Below are positions 5,116 to 7,160 of a stretch of DNA of 7,160 bases, in pieces (within the stretch, counting starts at the first letter, position 1; every line of letters starts with the position of its first letter). A program made the translations under genes and the position numbers. The stretch lies in the NCBI GenBank assembly GCA_030638205.1, contig DAOWFB010000028.1, positions 1 to 7,160 of the forward strand, given 5' to 3'. Source of the stretch: Thalassospiraceae bacterium (GTDB lineage: Bacteria > Pseudomonadota > Alphaproteobacteria > Rhodospirillales > Magnetovibrionaceae). The notes below the pieces were generated by a model, which was not told the DNA's origin, searched no databases, and worked only from the letters and a program-made list of their open reading frames with translations.

Positions 5116-5865
5116 ATGGCGCAGCCATTGATGCCAAAAGCAACAGCCGTGTGGCTAGTTGAAAACACAACGCTAACGTTCGAGCAAATTGCAGAATACT
5201 GCTCGCTTCATCCGCTTGAGATTCAAGCGATAGCCGACGGTGACGTCGCAGTTGGAATGCATGGTGCCGACCCAGTTAAGGGCGGTTTCATTTCGCAAGA
5301 AGAGCTGGACAGATGCCAAGCCAATGCGCGGGCAAAACTTAAAATGCTCAAAGCAACATTGCCTCAGCCCAAGGCTCGTGGCAAAGGTGCGCGTTACACC
5401 CCGGTATCAAAACGCCAAGACCGCCCCGATGCAATTGCGTGGCTTATCAAGCATCATCCAGAAATGATTGATGCGCAAATTGCGCGCCTAATCGGTACAA
5501 CCAAAACCACCATCAAATCCATCAGGGAACGTACCCACTGGAATATTTCAACCATAAAACCACAAAGCCCAGTAGGTCTTGGCCTTTGCAGTGAATCAGA
5601 ATTGGTAAAAATGGTTGAACTGGCACGCCGCAAAGCAGAGCGTATCCGTCTGGCCGAAGAAAAAGAGGCAAAAAGGTTAGGCAAAACCATACCAGCGCCT
5701 GCGCCTGCACCAGAAATTATTCCAGAAGTTGTGGAGGAGCCTGCATATACACCTGCACCAACTGCAGAGTCTGTATTTGGTGAGGCAAAACCGGTTGAAA
5801 ATACCGACGAGCCGGAACCGGATATTGCATCGGTGTTTGGGCAATCCAGCGATGATAAAAAATAA
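5116..5865 (+). CDS. trcR: Cell-cycle transcriptional regulator TrcR (DUF1013)
   Basis: TrcR-family proteins are alphaproteobacterial DNA-associated regulators linked to cell-cycle gene expression. The 249 residues begin with the family's MAQPLMPKATAVWLV. A helix-turn-helix-like segment follows (about 20-41, LTFEQIAEYCSLHPLEIQAI), then GARYTPVSKRQDRPDAIAWL (91-110), and a second such segment (117-139, IDAQIARLIGTTKTTIKSIRE) ending in RTHWN and GLC. A charged helix rich in Arg, Lys and Glu spans 160-190. The C-terminal 60 residues are acidic, rich in Pro and Ala and probably disordered, with the motif SVFG at 219-222 and again at 239-242. Start is well supported: AAGGA lies nine bases before the ATG. 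A tandem 10-mer directly upstream may be a control site. The gene is convergent with the prpE-type gene. The target genes cannot be read from this window. Confidence 0.93.
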   Translation: MAQPLMPKATAVWLVENTTLTFEQIAEYCSLHPLEIQAIADGDVAVGMHGADPVKGGFISQEELDRCQANARAKLKMLKATLPQPKARGKGARYTPVSKRQDRPDAIAWLIKHHPEMIDAQIARLIGTTKTTIKSIRERTHWNISTIKPQSPVGLGLCSESELVKMVELARRKAERIRLAEEKEAKRLGKTIPAPAPAPEIIPEVVEEPAYTPAPTAESVFGEAKPVENTDEPEPDIASVFGQSSDDKK

Positions 5866-5892
5866 ATAATAAGCGGATTATTTAATTTCTGG

Positions 5893-5923
5893 CGTTACCA
5901 TAAAAAGTAGCGGCGAATTTTTT
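5893..5923 (+). terminator. Weak candidate terminator after trcR
   Basis: CGTTAC (5893-5898) can pair with GTAGCG (5907-5912) through six pairs including one G-U, and six T follow at 5918-5923. The stem is short and the T run starts five bases after it, so efficiency would be low. Confidence 0.3.
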
Positions 5924-5938
5924 AATTTCTTTTCATCC

Positions 5939-5960
5939 TCTGATTATTCTCTGATTATTC
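5939..5960. repeat. Perfect tandem 11-bp repeat (unit TCTGATTATTC) over the prpE stop codon
   Basis: Copies at 5939-5949 and 5950-5960 are identical, and TCTG follows as the start of a third. The stop codon of the minus-strand ligase gene (5955-5957) lies inside the right copy. The other copy is just beyond the gene, so the duplication leaves the protein end unaffected. Confidence 0.9.
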
Positions 5961-7160
5961 TCTGGCGCCAGCGTAACCAACGCTTTCCAATGCCGCTTTT
6001 ATTTCCGGCAATATATCTGGGTCATCTATGGTTGCGGGTGCTTTGTATTGCTGATTGTCGGCAATTTTTTGCATGGTTCCGCGCAGTATTTTTCCCGACC
6101 TTGTTTTTGGCAAACGCCCCACCACCGTTGCGGTTTTAAATGCCGCAACCGGGCCAATTTGTTTGCGAACCATTGCCACCACTTCTTTTATTATTTCATC
6201 GTGGTCACGAGCAACCCCGGATTTAAGCACCACAAAGCCAAGCGGTAACTGCCCCTTTAAATCATCGGCAACACCAATAACTGCACATTCGGCAACATCG
6301 GCGTGGGCCGATAAAACTTCTTCCATTTGTCCGGTGGAAAGCCTGTGCCCGGCGACATTTATTATGTCATCTGTTCTGGTCATCACATAAATATAATCAT
6401 CTTCGTCCATATAGCCTGCATCGCCGGTTTTATAAAAACCGGGGTAATCTTCCAAGTACGCCTCACGGTAACGCCCATCGGCATTCCACAGCGTCGGCAG
6501 ACTTCCCGGCGGTAGCGGTAGCTTGCAACAAATGGCGCCTATATCGCCCGCCTTTACCGGTTTTTTATCTTCGCCCAAAACCTGCACATCCCAACCGGGT
6601 GCAGCCTTGGTCGGTGAGCCGGCCTTGACCGGAAATGCATGCAGGCCCATGCAATTGGCGGCTATGGCCCAGCCAGTTTCAGTTTGCCACCAATGATCAA
6701 TTACCGGCGTGCCAAGATTTTTTTCAGCCCATTCCAACGTATCGGGATCGGTTCGCTCGCCCGCCAGAAAAAGCGCCTTAAAATTACTAAGGTCATACTC
6801 TTTCATTAGCTTTGCATCGGGGTCATCGCGTTTAATGGCGCGAAAGGCGGTGGGGGCGGTAAATAGCACTTTCACATTATATTCTGAAATTACCCGCCAG
6901 AAAGCACCCGCATCGGGTGTACCCACGGGCTTTCCTTCAAACATTACCGTGGTGCAACCGGCCAATAGCGGCCCATAAACTATATAGCTATGCCCAACAA
7001 CCCAGCCAACATCCGATGCCGACCAAAAAACATCACCCGGGCCAACATCGTAAATTGCCTTCATTGTCCATTTTAATGCGACCATATGCCCGCCGTTATC
7101 GCGAACAATGCCCTTTGGCACGCCAGTGGTGCCCGATGTATATAAAATATAAAGCGGATC
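5955..7160 (-). CDS. prpE: Propionyl-CoA synthetase-type (PrpE/ACSS3) AMP-forming ligase, N-terminus cut by window edge
   Basis: An acyl-CoA synthetase of the ANL superfamily: ATP activates a short-chain acid, probably propionate, as acyl-AMP, then transfers it to CoA. The frame is open to the window edge and 401 C-terminal residues are visible of roughly 630. From the edge: the ATP loop YTSGTTGVPKG, then DVGWVVGHSYIVYGPLLAGC, then FEGKPVGTPD, then DHWWQTETGW (adenylate-binding motif), then PPGSLPTLW, then TGDAGYMDEDDY, the hinge and CoA region RTDDIINVAGHRLSTGQMEE, and TRSGKILRGT with the catalytic lysine 44 residues before the end (codon 6090-6092). This Lys is the usual target of protein acetylation control. 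GHSYIVY with PVGTPDAG resembles propionyl- rather than acetyl-CoA synthetases; substrate choice is inferred. The start codon is outside the window. Confidence 0.9.
   Translation of the reverse strand, partial: DPLYILYTSGTTGVPKGIVRDNGGHMVALKWTMKAIYDVGPGDVFWSASDVGWVVGHSYIVYGPLLAGCTTVMFEGKPVGTPDAGAFWRVISEYNVKVLFTAPTAFRAIKRDDPDAKLMKEYDLSNFKALFLAGERTDPDTLEWAEKNLGTPVIDHWWQTETGWAIAANCMGLHAFPVKAGSPTKAAPGWDVQVLGEDKKPVKAGDIGAICCKLPLPPGSLPTLWNADGRYREAYLEDYPGFYKTGDAGYMDEDDYIYVMTRTDDIINVAGHRLSTGQMEEVLSAHADVAECAVIGVADDLKGQLPLGFVVLKSGVARDHDEIIKEVVAMVRKQIGPVAAFKTATVVGRLPKTRSGKILRGTMQKIADNQQYKAPATIDDPDILPEIKAALESVGYAGARE

Noticed and set aside
7119..7121. GTG as the start of the ligase gene.
   Set aside because: It encodes Val within the conserved ATP-binding loop, and the frame continues upstream through 13 more conserved residues to the window edge.

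Overview
The window looks like chromosomal DNA of an alphaproteobacterium. The evidence is family membership, not a database search: a TrcR/DUF1013 cell-cycle regulator and a DUF1192 protein (both essentially alphaproteobacterial families), a cysteine-free bL31, a bacterial frataxin and a PrpE-type acyl-CoA ligase. Base composition is moderate, with AT-rich intergenic regions. I cannot name the order; an early-branching, Rhodospirillales-like lineage is a guess. There is no sign of phage, transposon, CRISPR, tRNA or rRNA.

Layout. (1) Positions 1-727, minus strand: a two-gene unit, cyaY (frataxin) followed by an overlapping yaiI/DUF188 gene that starts at TTG and runs off the left edge. (2) A divergent control region at 728-936 with a good sigma-70 type promoter for rpmE and two kinds of 10-bp repeats. 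(3) rpmE (bL31) at 937-1164 with a clear intrinsic terminator. (4) Positions 1379-3361: a 660-residue membrane-anchored class III nucleotide cyclase of unusual layout: an N-terminal domain, an Arg-Gly repeat, two membrane helices, a long charged segment, a helical domain, the cyclase domain and an Ala/Pro/Gln tail. (5) A 336-bp convergent gap at 3362-3697 that is rich in RNA structure: the cyclase terminator, a minus-strand terminator, a two-hairpin candidate small RNA, and a 17-bp imperfect inverted repeat. (6) A DUF1192 gene on the minus strand, divergent from a PIG3-type NAD(P)H quinone oxidoreductase at 3958-4968. (7) trcR at 5116-5865, preceded by a perfect tandem 10-mer. (8) The 3' two-thirds of a propionyl-CoA synthetase-type gene on the minus strand, cut by the right edge.

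How the genes work together: most are housekeeping genes (iron handling for Fe-S assembly, translation, redox, acyl-CoA activation, cell-cycle transcription). I see no multi-gene system with one shared job. The least explained parts are the cyclase's non-catalytic domains and the structured gap after it.
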